From Solirubrobacterales bacterium (lineage in GTDB: Bacteria > Actinomycetota > Thermoleophilia > Solirubrobacterales > 70-9): 51,696 bases of DNA. Position numbers and translations under genes: made by a program. Under the pieces are notes generated by a model, which saw only the letters and a list, made by a program, of their open reading frames with translations, had not been told where the DNA came from and did no database searches. Of the stretch, positions 1-8,484 are shown piece after piece. Where the stretch lies: positions 1 through 51,696 of the forward strand of contig JAOPZF010000133.1 in NCBI GenBank assembly GCA_025964255.1, in the 5' to 3' direction. The first letter of the stretch is position 1, and each line of letters starts with the position of its first letter.

Positions 1-116
1 GCCAGGGCGACGCCGAAGACGACCAGGCAGACGACGATGCGGTGACGGAGCTCGTCGAGGTGGTCGACGAGGCTGAGCTGGTCTTCGTGGGAGACCGCCC
101 GGACGCGGCGCGGCAT
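1..116 (-). CDS. tatC: Sec-independent translocase TatC, N-terminal part
   Basis: Only the first 38 or so codons are inside the window; the gene runs off the left edge. The reading starts at ATG 116 with a short basic segment, followed by the family hallmark LVDHLDELRHRI and the start of the first membrane helix (VVCLVVFGVAL). TatC is the multi-spanning receptor that recognises twin-arginine signal peptides and, with TatA, moves folded proteins across the membrane. It lies 12 bp downstream of tatA on the same strand, the usual tatA-tatC order. A twin-arginine lipoprotein is encoded about 4 kb away (ends at 4215). The identity is secure although most of the protein is not visible. Confidence 0.9.
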   Translation of the reverse strand, partial: MPRRVRAVSHEDQLSLVDHLDELRHRIVVCLVVFGVAL

Positions 117-128
117 CCCTCCGGACCC

Positions 129-377
129 TCAGCCGCGGTCGACGCTGACCACTTCGGGCTCGGCGGGGGCCTTCGCGGTGGCGGTGGTGGCCTGCGCGTC
201 GGTGAGCTCCGGTTTGTCCTCGATGTCGTCCTTCTTTTCTCCGGTCACGGTTTCTTTGAACTCGCGCATGCCACGGCCGAGGCCATGGCCGAGCTCGGGG
301 AGCCGTTTGGGACCGAAGACGATGAGGGCGACGATGAGGACGAGGGCGATCTCGAGGGGTCCGACATTTCCTAGCAT
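129..377 (-). CDS. tatA: Twin-arginine translocase subunit TatA
   Basis: This 82-residue protein forms the pore component of the Tat pathway. It has the standard TatA layout: a very short N-terminus, one membrane helix (about residues 5-20), the FGPKRLPELG hinge with its conserved FG pair, an amphipathic helix (LGRGMREFKETV), then an acidic, Ala/Pro-rich tail. A longer in-frame reading upstream is possible, but ATG 377 places the helix at the N-terminus as in all family members and has an AAAGGT ribosome-binding site about 7 nt upstream. tatC follows 12 bp later, so the two are probably co-transcribed. No separate tatB is seen here. Confidence 0.93.
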   Translation of the reverse strand: MLGNVGPLEIALVLIVALIVFGPKRLPELGHGLGRGMREFKETVTGEKKDDIEDKPELTDAQATTATAKAPAEPEVVSVDRG

Positions 378-426
378 GACAATGACCTTTCGGTTCGAGT
401 GATGAGTTGGGTGTCGTCGACGCCGA

Positions 427-1533
427 TCAGCCTGTCGGAGCCAGCGTTCCGTTGCGAAGCGTGAGGTACGTATCGAGCTTTTCGGAATGGCTGACCACGC
501 GCTCCACGATCCTTTCCAACACCTCGTCGGCGGCCGGGATCGCAAGTCCGTTCTCGTCGACGGAGGTGGGAGTCAGCTCCACCTCGCACCCGCCATCACG
601 GCCGAAGCGGAGCGAGGCGACGTAGCCATCGGGGGACATCGAGGCGACAACCTTGAGCATCGTGTCGTCGAGCTCCGAGAGGTCGAACGGGATCTGTTTG
701 CCGACCAGCGTGCCCGGGCTGTAGAGAACGGGGGCGCCTTCGTAGATCTCGATCCCTTGAACTCCGTGAACATGATTACCGAGCACGGCGTCTGCTCCGG
801 CCTCGACCACGGCATGAGCGAGTGGGCGCTGGTACTCCGCGAGGTCCGCGCCTCCTCCATAGCCCCAGTGGACGGAGACGCAAAGAAGGTCGACTTCCGC
901 ACGAAGCGCCCGCACCCGCTCCAGCGCCACGGCGCAGTCATCCTCGTCGACCCGGGTTCGGATCGTGACCATCAGCGGCTCGCCTGGCTCCTCCAACTCC
1001 CAGAGCGGGTTGACCTCGTAACCGCTATGAACTCGAATCGCGGCAACACCGGGACGCTCCTCGGTAGCGGGCGCGCCGGGGGCAGCCAGACAGGTGAAAG
1101 CGATGAAGCCGACCTTGAGCCCGTTGCGTTCGAGCACCACCGGTTGGAGCGCGGCGGCGATCGAGTCACCTGCGCCCACATGGGCGATCCCGAGGCGGTC
1201 GAAGGCTTCCACCGTATCGGCGAGCGCATCTGGCCCATAGTCCGTGACGTGATTATTCGCCAGCGTCACGATGTCGAATCCGAGCTTGCCGAAATCGGCT
1301 GCCAACGCCGGATCCGACCGGATCGCGGCGAGCTTCTCGGCAGGACGACCACGGTCTGAAAGGGGCGTCTCGAAGTTGGTGAATCGGAGGTCCGCCCTCG
1401 CCAGTACGTCCAGCGTCGCCGCGAACTGGGCACTGATCGGTCGGCCGTCCCTGTAGAAGGGTCCGTTGGGAAAGCAGTCGCCGCCGACCGCGAGGCTCAC
1501 TGTCTCGTTCACCGATAAACCCTCTCTTTTCAT
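427..1533 (-). CDS. CapA-family metallophosphatase-like protein
   Basis: The protein belongs to the CapA/PGA_cap family, a calcineurin-like metallo-dependent fold first known from poly-gamma-glutamate capsule synthesis and also common as stand-alone enzymes of unknown substrate. Family motifs occur in order: VGGDCF near the N-terminus, FETPLSDRG, LANNHVTDYG, SVHWGYGG and GNHVHGVQGIE, whose Asp, Asn and His residues are expected metal ligands. No signal peptide or membrane helix is visible, so a cytosolic role is likely. It is the last gene of the leftward catabolic arm. The start is ambiguous: ATG 1533 is used here, TTG 1545 overlaps the preceding SDR gene, and GTG 1512 has the best ribosome-binding site (AGAGAGGG). 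Its link to the sugar pathway is unknown. Confidence 0.85.
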   Translation of the reverse strand: MKREGLSVNETVSLAVGGDCFPNGPFYRDGRPISAQFAATLDVLARADLRFTNFETPLSDRGRPAEKLAAIRSDPALAADFGKLGFDIVTLANNHVTDYGPDALADTVEAFDRLGIAHVGAGDSIAAALQPVVLERNGLKVGFIAFTCLAAPGAPATEERPGVAAIRVHSGYEVNPLWELEEPGEPLMVTIRTRVDEDDCAVALERVRALRAEVDLLCVSVHWGYGGGADLAEYQRPLAHAVVEAGADAVLGNHVHGVQGIEIYEGAPVLYSPGTLVGKQIPFDLSELDDTMLKVVASMSPDGYVASLRFGRDGGCEVELTPTSVDENGLAIPAADEVLERIVERVVSHSEKLDTYLTLRNGTLAPTG

Positions 1534-1538
1534 CCCCG

Positions 1539-2348
1539 TCACCAACTTGCGACCGGTTCTTGATGTCCGCCTTGCGGCCAGTGAAATTCTCCGTTGACCG
1601 CGGCGGGTGCCTCGATCAGTCGGATCACCACGGCGACGGCCTCAGCCAGCGAATCGCCGCCTGTCGCCTCGACGAGGCGCACCCAATCGCCCAGGCCCCC
1701 GGCCGCCTCGCCGAGGGCGGTCACCTTGGAGTGGATCTCAGCCCACATGTCGGTCTTCAGCGAACCAGGATGGATCGCGTTCGCCGTCACTCCGGTCCCT
1801 TCCAACTCGATGGCCAGTTGGCGCGTCAGACGATTGAGTGCCGCCTTGGAGGTCGCATAGGCACTGTCGAAAGGGACCGGGGGCAGAATGGCCCCGGCGG
1901 AGGAGACGTTGACGATCCTTCCCCAACCGGCGGCCAGCATCTTGGGAACGAACTCGCGACAGGTCAGAAAGGGACCGAACAGGTTGACTTCCTGGGTCGC
2001 TATCCATTCATCCACCGGACTGTCGCCGAAAGCGGTGATCGGCCCGAAGATGCCGGCGGCATTGACGAGGACACCGGCCGGGCCGAACTCGCGCTCGGTC
2101 ACCGCCCGGAGCGCGGCGACATCGCAAGGAATCCGTACATCGGTCTGGACCGCCACCGCCTCCGCCCCCGCTTCGGCACGAATCAGACGGGCGGTCGCCT
2201 CGAGGTCGGCAGCAGTGCGACCGGCCAGAACGACGTTGATCCCGCGGGCGGCCAGGGCGATCGCCACCTCGCGACCAAGGCCGCGGCCGGCACCGGTCAC
2301 CACCGCGACCCCGCCGGCCAGACTCGGGGTGGCGCCAGCTTCGGTCAT
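1539..2348 (-). CDS. SDR-family NAD(P)-dependent oxidoreductase
   Basis: This is a 269-residue classical short-chain dehydrogenase/reductase. The N-terminal Rossmann fold carries the TGAGRGLG cofactor loop (about residues 18-25), an NAAG motif follows in mid-protein, and the catalytic Ser is in NVSSAG with the Tyr-Lys pair in YATSK. These enzymes oxidise hydroxyl groups or reduce ketones with NAD(P). The ATG overlaps the stop of the upstream transporter gene (ATGA), so translation is coupled. Position directly behind a sugar transporter suggests oxidation of the imported sugar or a sugar acid. Substrate and cofactor preference cannot be read from the sequence. Confidence 0.9.
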   Translation of the reverse strand: MTEAGATPSLAGGVAVVTGAGRGLGREVAIALAARGINVVLAGRTAADLEATARLIRAEAGAEAVAVQTDVRIPCDVAALRAVTEREFGPAGVLVNAAGIFGPITAFGDSPVDEWIATQEVNLFGPFLTCREFVPKMLAAGWGRIVNVSSAGAILPPVPFDSAYATSKAALNRLTRQLAIELEGTGVTANAIHPGSLKTDMWAEIHSKVTALGEAAGGLGDWVRLVEATGGDSLAEAVAVVIRLIEAPAAVNGEFHWPQGGHQEPVASW

Positions 2349-4225
2349 GCCGTCATCGCCTCCCGCTTCGGCACGTAACCGGCCATCGCGTGGATCAGAT
2401 TTTCCTCCGAGGTCTCCTGCGCCGCGCCTTCGAGGATCACCTCGCCCTGCCGCATGACGACAATCCGGTCGCCGATGCCGAGCACCGTCTCGACGTCGTG
2501 TGAGATCACGATGACGCCCACCCCCTGCGCGGCCAACGAATCGATCAATTCGAGCGTGCTCTGCGACTGGCGCATGCCGAGGGCAGCGGTCGGCTCGTCG
2601 AGGATCACGACCTTGGCCCCCTCGTCGATCACCCGGGCGATCGCGACGGACTGTCGCTGTCCGCCCGACAACAGGCGCACCGGACGTCGGTAGTCGCCCA
2701 GGTCGACGCCGAGTCTGCTGAGTCGTTCTTCTGCCCCGGTGATCGCGGCCTTGTCGTCGCGCCAGGACACCGGGCCCCAGTTCATCCGCCGCGGCTCCTC
2801 ACCGAGCGAGAGGTTCTCGGCCGCTCCAAGATTCGGACATAGTGCGAGGTCCTGGTAGACGGTGCGGATGCCGAGCTCTCGGGCAGCCCGTGGGCTGTCG
2901 AGATCCACCGCCGCGCCGTCGATTTCGATCGTGCCTCCGTCAGGGCGTACAGCGCCGCTCAGCATCTTGATCACGGTGCTCTTCCCGGCGCCGTTATCTC
3001 CGGCGAGACAAAGAACTTCGCCCGCGGAAACCGAGAGGTTCACGCCGCCCACGGCGCAGACCGCGCCGTAGTACTTCGACAGTCCTTCGCACCTGAGCAC
3101 CACGGCGCCACGTTTGCGCTCGAGTTTCTTCCGCGAGCCGATCTTCGGGCCGCCGATGGGCGCCGAGATGGCCGCGGACCTTGCTTCCGACCCGCGCCGG
3201 CCGTGGACTGCGGTGCGACGACGATAGGCGGTGAACTGGTCCGCCGCGAGAGCGAGCAGCAGGGCCCCGCCGTGGACGACCTGCTGCCAATAGCTCGCGA
3301 CGCCGGCGAAGATGACGCCGGCATTGAGAATTCCGATGGTCAGCACACCGACGAATACGCCGACGGGATGCCCGGAGCCTCCATTGAAGGCGACGCCGCC
3401 CAGGATCACCGCGGTGAGGACGAGCAGCTCGAACCCGGTCCCGACCTGCGGCGAGGCGCTGCCGACCTGAGCCACCGAGAGCAGGGCAACCAATCCCATA
3501 AGAGCCCCGTTGATGCTGTACAGACCGGTCACGTATCGATCCACCCGAACGCCCGCAAGCTCGGTCGCGACAGGGTTCCCGCCTATCGCGTAGATCCGCA
3601 GTCCGAGAACGGTCCGCAGCATGACGACACTGCCGACGAAGAAGACGGCTGCTCCGATCAGAACCGGAAGGGGTACCGAGTCGATGTGGGTCTGGCCGAT
3701 CTTCAGGAACGAACTTGAGAACCCGTAGATCGAGACCCCCTTGGAGACGACGAATGCCAGGCCGGCCAGCACGGTGCCGGCCCCAAGGGTGACGATCAGG
3801 GGATTGATCCTCAGCAGCCGCACGAGGCGACCGTTGATGTAGCCGAGGACGAGACCGGATCCGAGGGCGGTAGCGACCGCGGCGCCGGTTCCCGAGTCAC
3901 GGGCGGCGTAACCGGTCAGCACGCCGATGAAGGCGTACTGACCGCCGATCGAGAGGTCGACGTTGCCGGACGTCAGCAGCATCATCTGGCCCAGGCCGGC
4001 GATGCCGACCGAGGTGACGGACAACAGCGTGATGAAGAAATTGTCGAGGCTGAGGAAGCCGCTGTAGTTGGCCCCGAGGTAGAGGGCGAGCGCGATGCAG
4101 ACGAGGGCGAGGCCGATGCGACTGCGGGCGTCCCAGGGCCTCTCCTGGGACGCGGCGCTCGCGGCTCGCCACGCGCTTACGCGGTCGCGGAGCCCTCCGC
4201 TCATCTTCCGATCGCTATTTTTCAC
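2345..4225 (-). CDS. Sugar ABC transporter: permease and ATPase fused in one polypeptide
   Basis: The 626-residue protein joins two subunits that are normally separate. Residues about 35-335 form a multi-helix RbsC-like permease with the CUT2 signature region (LTSGNVDLSIGGQ, then NPLIVTLG). After a basic linker, residues about 375-626 form a single RbsA-type ATPase domain with Walker A GDNGAGKS (about 409), the LSGGQ signature and Walker B VVILDEPTAA. CUT2 transporters import monosaccharides such as ribose, xylose or rhamnose; here the ATPase half is a single domain, not the usual RbsA tandem. The GTG start at 4225 overlaps the end of the binding-protein gene; ATG 4204 is an alternative. It forms a complete importer with the upstream lipoprotein. 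Confidence 0.92.
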   Translation of the reverse strand: MKNSDRKMSGGLRDRVSAWRAASAASQERPWDARSRIGLALVCIALALYLGANYSGFLSLDNFFITLLSVTSVGIAGLGQMMLLTSGNVDLSIGGQYAFIGVLTGYAARDSGTGAAVATALGSGLVLGYINGRLVRLLRINPLIVTLGAGTVLAGLAFVVSKGVSIYGFSSSFLKIGQTHIDSVPLPVLIGAAVFFVGSVVMLRTVLGLRIYAIGGNPVATELAGVRVDRYVTGLYSINGALMGLVALLSVAQVGSASPQVGTGFELLVLTAVILGGVAFNGGSGHPVGVFVGVLTIGILNAGVIFAGVASYWQQVVHGGALLLALAADQFTAYRRRTAVHGRRGSEARSAAISAPIGGPKIGSRKKLERKRGAVVLRCEGLSKYYGAVCAVGGVNLSVSAGEVLCLAGDNGAGKSTVIKMLSGAVRPDGGTIEIDGAAVDLDSPRAARELGIRTVYQDLALCPNLGAAENLSLGEEPRRMNWGPVSWRDDKAAITGAEERLSRLGVDLGDYRRPVRLLSGGQRQSVAIARVIDEGAKVVILDEPTAALGMRQSQSTLELIDSLAAQGVGVIVISHDVETVLGIGDRIVVMRQGEVILEGAAQETSEENLIHAMAGYVPKREAMTA

Positions 4226-5498
4226 TGTCGATGCCGGCGGGCGTGTAGTTCGGTTCGCCGAACGAGGTGTTGCCGTAGTAGGTCAGGTACTTGGCGACGC
4301 TGCCTTCAAAGATGGAGGCCGGATCTGCTTCCGCGGCCAGCACCCCGTCGACGGTTTCGGCGTTGACGATCTGCATCTTCAGATCCAGTACCGCGGGGAT
4401 CGATTTGCCTTCGATCCAATCGCAGCAGAACTGCCCGACGGCGTAAGCCTCGACGGCGTTGGGGAAGGCGATGTCTTCGCGTAGCAGCCCACCCGCTTTC
4501 ACCATGTTGAGGGCGCTCGGTTCCCCGTTGAAGCCGCTGACATAAATCTTGTCTTCGGGACTCTTGCCCGCCGCTTCGAGCGCCGAGATCACGCCGAGCG
4601 CGGTGTCGTCATCGGCGAGCCAGACGTTGGCATCCGGATGCGCCTGGAGGAGGGTCGAAGCGAGTTCGTTGCCCTCCTGTGGCGTCAACAGTTTGATCGG
4701 CTGGTTGGCGACGATCTGGACGCCGGAGCCGGCTTTTTCGACGCCGGCTACCCGGCCTTCGCCGCGCGGGATCAGCGATTCGGCGATCTGGTCGTCGTTG
4801 AACACCACGACCTGCGCTTGTCCACCAAGATTCTTCTTGATCCACTTCGCCGCCTGTTCACCTTGGAGGAGGCCACCCTTGTATTGATCGGCGATGATCT
4901 GCTGCGTGGAGGGACCGGCGACCATATAGACGATGTCGATGCCGGCTTTTATCGCTTCCAGAAGGGTCGCCGACTCGCCATGTTCGTCTTGGACCTGAGC
5001 CATGATCGCGCCGACGCCGGTCTGTTGGAGCTGCTGGAGCTGGGCGATGTTCTGAGCGACGTCCGCTTCCCAGGTCGTTGCGCTGAAGTCGAAGCCGCGA
5101 TCCTTGACGGCTTTTTCGACGTTCTTTTGGTAGTTGTTGAAGTATTCGGATCCGGCCGGGAAGTTGGTCGCGATGTGCTGCGGAAGTCCCGTTTCCGGTC
5201 CCGCCGCGACGCCGGGATCGAAGGGCTTGAAGCTTGAGAGGGTCGTCTTGTTGGTGGTGAGCGTCCCGAACGAACCAACACCGCCTCCGCCACCGCCGCT
5301 CGTGGTTCCGCCGCCGGTACTGCTCGCCGTGGTGCTGGAGCCGCCGCAGGCTGCCAGCACGGTCGGAATGACCGTCAGCCCCCCGGCTACAACCGACGCT
5401 CGCACCAGCATCGTGCGACGCGTGTAATTCTCGCCGAGCGGCTGTGGAGCAGCTCCCTTGATGGGATCACCTGAAACGTCTTTCTTCCCCAGTGACAT
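4215..5498 (-). CDS. Sugar ABC transporter substrate-binding lipoprotein with Tat signal
   Basis: This is a periplasmic-binding-protein-like (Peripla_BP_4) sugar receptor for the adjacent fused transporter. ATG 5498 is chosen because AGAGGAGAGAG lies directly upstream; a longer reading would place that site inside the gene. The N-terminus has an unusually long hydrophilic leader, an Arg-Arg pair at residues 27-28 (YTRRTMLVRAS), a hydrophobic stretch and the lipobox LAAC with Cys51, so export through Tat followed by lipid anchoring is predicted. A Gly/Ser/Thr-rich linker precedes the binding domain. Its own promoter and a GntR-type operator lie just upstream at 5527-5573. Glutamate is mostly encoded by GAA, unlike cytosolic neighbours. 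The sugar is unknown. Confidence 0.92.
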   Translation of the reverse strand: MSLGKKDVSGDPIKGAAPQPLGENYTRRTMLVRASVVAGGLTVIPTVLAACGGSSTTASSTGGGTTSGGGGGGVGSFGTLTTNKTTLSSFKPFDPGVAAGPETGLPQHIATNFPAGSEYFNNYQKNVEKAVKDRGFDFSATTWEADVAQNIAQLQQLQQTGVGAIMAQVQDEHGESATLLEAIKAGIDIVYMVAGPSTQQIIADQYKGGLLQGEQAAKWIKKNLGGQAQVVVFNDDQIAESLIPRGEGRVAGVEKAGSGVQIVANQPIKLLTPQEGNELASTLLQAHPDANVWLADDDTALGVISALEAAGKSPEDKIYVSGFNGEPSALNMVKAGGLLREDIAFPNAVEAYAVGQFCCDWIEGKSIPAVLDLKMQIVNAETVDGVLAAEADPASIFEGSVAKYLTYYGNTSFGEPNYTPAGIDSEK

Positions 5499-5526
5499 TC
5501 TCTCTCCTCTTGGCACGAGTTCCCAT

Positions 5527-5539
5527 GTGGTCAGACCAA
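5527..5539. promoter_or_regulatory. Putative GntR/FCD operator upstream of the sugar-binding protein gene
   Basis: GTGGTCAGACCAA contains the perfect palindrome TGGT-CAG-ACCA. It matches the TTGGTnnnACCAA pattern recognised by FCD-type GntR regulators such as PdhR, and differs at one position from the reverse complement of the site at 8404-8416. It overlaps the expected transcription start of the binding-protein gene, where a bound repressor would block initiation. Confidence 0.6.
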
Positions 5540-5545
5540 AATTAT

Positions 5546-5573
5546 CCTATACAGCCGCTTCTGCACATGTCAA
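5546..5573 (-). promoter_or_regulatory. Putative promoter of the sugar transporter genes
   Basis: On the minus strand a perfect TTGACA (5573-5568) is followed after 16 nt by TATAGG (5551-5546). The -35 element overlaps the last codons and stop of the preceding Gfo/Idh gene, so the transporter genes can be transcribed separately. The operator at 5527-5539 lies directly over the predicted start. Confidence 0.5.
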
Positions 5574-6655
5574 GCAAGTATTTGGTCATGCCACTCAGCA
5601 GGTATATCCAGAACATCGAGGCGCTCCTGTCGGCCGCTTTCAGCCGCCCGCACGGCGGTCAAGGCGACGGCGAGAGAGCGCAGCGATTCGGCTGGACGCA
5701 GACGCTCGGGCGGACGACCGCTGCGTACGCACTCCGCGAGGTAAAGGAGGGTCTCCCGCAATGCCGTCGCCGCGTCGCCGGGACCAAGCGACGCAACCGA
5801 CGGGTCGAGGCGCTCGGGACCCTCAGCGCCCAGCAATTCCAGCCCGTCACTCGGCGTCCGCAGGCGCGCCACTCCTTCGGTACCGATCAGCTCGGTCTCG
5901 GACTCGAGCCAGACGCCGGCGTCGTCAGGGAGCACCCAAGCGTTCTCCACGACGGCCAGGCGGCCCCCGGGGAACTCCAGCACGGTCCACAGCAAATCGG
6001 GGAAGGGGGAGTCGACGGCAGGAGCGGCACAGTTCACCCGGACCGACTGCGGCATCGACCCGAAGTACCAGCACGCCAGGTCGAAGTCGTGGATCGCCGC
6101 CATCAGGGCCGGGTGCGTCCGGGCATACCTGGCGTGGGCAGATCGGAGATTCAGCCTACGGGCGTACACGCTACGAAGATCTCCCAGCGACCCTTCCACG
6201 AGTCTTTGTTTGAGTGCGGCGAAGCGTGGGTCAAAGCGGAGAATGTGACCGGTCATGACCGTCACGTCGTGCTGCTCGGCGATCCGCAGTAGGCGCGCCG
6301 CCGCCGGAAGGTCTAGAGCGAGCGGCTTCTCTATCAACGCGTGCACGCCGCGTTCGAGGAAAGGAGCCGCGACCTCGGCGCGGTCGGACTCGCCGCTCGC
6401 GATGCTGACGATGTCGAGTTCGGCATCCGCCATCTCGAGGGCGGAAACGAAACATCGGCTGACGTCGTGTTCGGCAGCCACGGCCTCGCCCCGGGCGCGA
6501 TCGCGGTCGCAGACCGCCACGACCGAGACACCAGGCACCTGTCGCCACGCCCGCAGGTGCTCGACCCCCCACGGCCCGAGGCCGACCACCCCGATTCGAA
6601 GCGATGTCCCGTTGCGCTTTGCTCGCGTCTCCCCAGCCGTCCCGGAGGAAAGCAT
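5570..6655 (-). CDS. Gfo/Idh/MocA-family oxidoreductase
   Basis: This 361-residue enzyme has the family's N-terminal Rossmann domain (GVVGLGPWG around residues 22-30) and the conserved EKPLALD motif that carries the catalytic Lys near residue 130. A C-terminal alpha/beta substrate domain follows. Members oxidise or reduce sugars, inositols and sugar acids with NAD(P). The ATG overlaps the amidohydrolase stop (TGATG), giving tight translational coupling. Context suggests a second dehydrogenase acting on the same imported carbohydrate as the SDR enzymes. The exact reaction cannot be assigned. Confidence 0.9.
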   Translation of the reverse strand: MLSSGTAGETRAKRNGTSLRIGVVGLGPWGVEHLRAWRQVPGVSVVAVCDRDRARGEAVAAEHDVSRCFVSALEMADAELDIVSIASGESDRAEVAAPFLERGVHALIEKPLALDLPAAARLLRIAEQHDVTVMTGHILRFDPRFAALKQRLVEGSLGDLRSVYARRLNLRSAHARYARTHPALMAAIHDFDLACWYFGSMPQSVRVNCAAPAVDSPFPDLLWTVLEFPGGRLAVVENAWVLPDDAGVWLESETELIGTEGVARLRTPSDGLELLGAEGPERLDPSVASLGPGDAATALRETLLYLAECVRSGRPPERLRPAESLRSLAVALTAVRAAESGRQERLDVLDIPAEWHDQILA

Positions 6656-7902
6656 CAGAGCGGCGGGGCAGCATCGAGCCAGCTTCGGGAACCGGCGGCC
6701 CTGCCCGGATGGGGCAACGGACCGCCCCAGAGAATGCCCGCGCGGATCGTCGCCTCGGCACGCAAGAGCTGCCGAGCCGGTCGCCGAGCCCCGGACGCGT
6801 CGACGAACTCACCGTCGTGATCTTCGAGAGAGAGGACGGCGATGTCGGCGATGTCGCCGACACGCAGCCTGCCGAGGGTGTCGTCGCGTCCGATCAACTC
6901 CGCGGGACGCAGCGTCGCCGCGCGCACAACCTCGGCCAACGGCATCCCAAGGTTGAGGAACTTGGCCATCGTCTGCGGTAGATCACCGACCGGCCCGCTG
7001 GCACTTAGCGAGTGAAGGTCGGTGGAGATCGTGTCGGGCCAGAATCCACCCGCGATGGCCTCCTCGACGACTCCATAATCGAAGCTACCGAAGCCATGCC
7101 CGACGTCAAAGATGACGCCGCGCCGGCGGGCGACCGCGGCGGCCGCGATCAACTCACCGCCTTCGACGAGGCCGTTCGGCGCCGGCGTAAAGCAGTGGGT
7201 GACGATGTCGCCGGGCCGCAGCAGCTCCATCAGCTCACCGAGGGCCGCCGGTGCTCCTCCGATGTGCACCATCACCGGCACCCCGGCGCGCTCGCCCGCC
7301 TCGACGGCGATTCGCACCGGCGTCAGCCCGTTGTCACCGACGATCAGCGGCGCCTGCTCGCGAACCTTGATCCCGATGGCGATATCGCGGTTTTCGACGA
7401 TCGCTCGGACCACTTTGTCGACGTCGAGATAGGCGAGGTCGATCGCCTCGCCCTCCGGCCAACCGGTAAGGCCGATCGTCGAGATGTGAACGAAGGCGAG
7501 AACCCGCGTCCGGTTGCCGTTGACGATCATGTTGCGGAAGCCTTCGAGCGTGTGGGCACCGGCATCGCCGGCGCTCACGATCGTCGTGACGCCGCTGGTC
7601 GAGCAGGCCTCGTCGGCCGGCACGGTAAGCGGGCAGACCCCGGTATAGACGTGGGCGTGAAGATCGACCAGGCCCGGAACGGTGATCTTGCCGCGGGCGT
7701 CGACCACCGTCGTCCCGGTGTGCGGCGGGTACTCGAGGCGCGGCGAGGCGACCAGATCGGATAGATCGTCGGCGATCGCGGCGATCCGACCGAAGCGGAC
7801 TCCGACATCGAGAACCTCGTCGACGCCGCTGCCGGGATCGACCACCCGCCCACCACGGACCAACAGGTCGAGCGGCGCATCCGTTCGATCGTCCATCGTC
7901 AT
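6655..7902 (-). CDS. Metal-dependent amidohydrolase/deacetylase-family protein (COG3964-like)
   Basis: The protein is a TIM-barrel amidohydrolase of the D-aminoacylase/dihydroorotase group. Visible landmarks are the beta-sandwich start (LLVRGGRVVDPGSG), the HAH metal motif in VDLHAHVY, a candidate carboxylated Lys in IGIKVREQ, His residues in VMVHIGG and IVTHCFTP, and the catalytic Asp in ISTDLHS. It probably hydrolyses an amide, lactam or lactone; COG3964 members often sit in amino-acid or amino-sugar-acid gene clusters. ATG 7902 follows AAAGGAG and overlaps the RidA stop by one base; ATG 7896 is also possible. It belongs to the tightly packed leftward arm. Confidence 0.87.
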   Translation of the reverse strand: MTMDDRTDAPLDLLVRGGRVVDPGSGVDEVLDVGVRFGRIAAIADDLSDLVASPRLEYPPHTGTTVVDARGKITVPGLVDLHAHVYTGVCPLTVPADEACSTSGVTTIVSAGDAGAHTLEGFRNMIVNGNRTRVLAFVHISTIGLTGWPEGEAIDLAYLDVDKVVRAIVENRDIAIGIKVREQAPLIVGDNGLTPVRIAVEAGERAGVPVMVHIGGAPAALGELMELLRPGDIVTHCFTPAPNGLVEGGELIAAAAVARRRGVIFDVGHGFGSFDYGVVEEAIAGGFWPDTISTDLHSLSASGPVGDLPQTMAKFLNLGMPLAEVVRAATLRPAELIGRDDTLGRLRVGDIADIAVLSLEDHDGEFVDASGARRPARQLLRAEATIRAGILWGGPLPHPGRAAGSRSWLDAAPPL

Positions 7903-8402
7903 CAATCTCCTTTCCACGCCAGCACGGCATCAACCTCGACCGGCATCGCGAACGGCAGGTCGGCAACGCCCACCGAGGTTCGCGCGGCCAGCCGCTCCTC
8001 TCCGTAGAGGTCCAGCAGCAGATCCGAGAAGCCGTTGACAATGCGCGCCTGTTCGGTGAACTCCGGCACGGCGTTCACGTATCCGGTGACCTTGAGCCAG
8101 CACTCGACCCGATCGAGCGATCCAAGCTCGCGCTCGATCGTCCCGAGTACGTTCAGAGCAGTCAACCGCGCCGCTTCGATGCCTTCCTGGACCGAGAGAT
8201 CGCGACCGACCTTGCCGAGGGTCGCACCCCAACCATCCCCGTAGGTGGGGCCGTGCCCGGAGATCCAGACGGTGTCGGCATGACGGACCAACCGTCGGTA
8301 AGTGAGCGCCATCCCGTCTGGGATCACCTGTGCAGGCGGTATCTCCAAACCGAGTTCGGCGAGACGGGCGGCGACTGGGCTGTCTGATCGCTGGGCTGGC
8401 AC
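7902..8402 (-). CDS. RidA/YjgF-family protein
   Basis: This 166-residue protein belongs to the RidA/YER057c/UK114 superfamily. The conserved C-terminal block (AARTSVGVADLPFAMPVEVDAV) includes the Arg that RidA uses to hydrolyse reactive enamine/imine intermediates made by PLP enzymes. It is longer than the usual 130 residues and resembles the divergent RidA-like clades found in catabolic operons. It is the first gene of the leftward arm and is divergent from the GntR regulator. The GTG start at 8402 has no convincing ribosome-binding site and lies only a few bases from the predicted transcription start. A PLP enzyme on the other arm could generate its substrate. Confidence 0.87.
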   Translation of the reverse strand: MPAQRSDSPVAARLAELGLEIPPAQVIPDGMALTYRRLVRHADTVWISGHGPTYGDGWGATLGKVGRDLSVQEGIEAARLTALNVLGTIERELGSLDRVECWLKVTGYVNAVPEFTEQARIVNGFSDLLLDLYGEERLAARTSVGVADLPFAMPVEVDAVLAWKGD

Positions 8403-8403
8403 T

Positions 8404-8416
8404 TTGGTCTGGCCAC
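8404..8416. promoter_or_regulatory. Putative GntR/FCD operator at the start of the leftward arm
   Basis: TTGGTCTGGCCAC reads GTGGCCAGACCAA on the minus strand, which differs by one base from the site at 5527-5539. It overlaps the predicted -10 element and start of the RidA gene. Confidence 0.5.
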
Positions 8417-8444
8417 CCTACTAACGGCAAGTGTGCCGCGTCAA
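8415..8444 (-). promoter_or_regulatory. Putative promoter of the RidA-amidohydrolase-oxidoreductase genes
   Basis: On the minus strand TTGACG (8444-8439) and TAGGGT (8420-8415) are separated by 18 nt. Transcription would begin about 5-7 nt before the GTG at 8402, leaving almost no leader. Confidence 0.4.
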
Positions 8445-8484
8445 CCCTGAGGTAGGTACTCAACCCTAACGTACCCCTGGTCCA

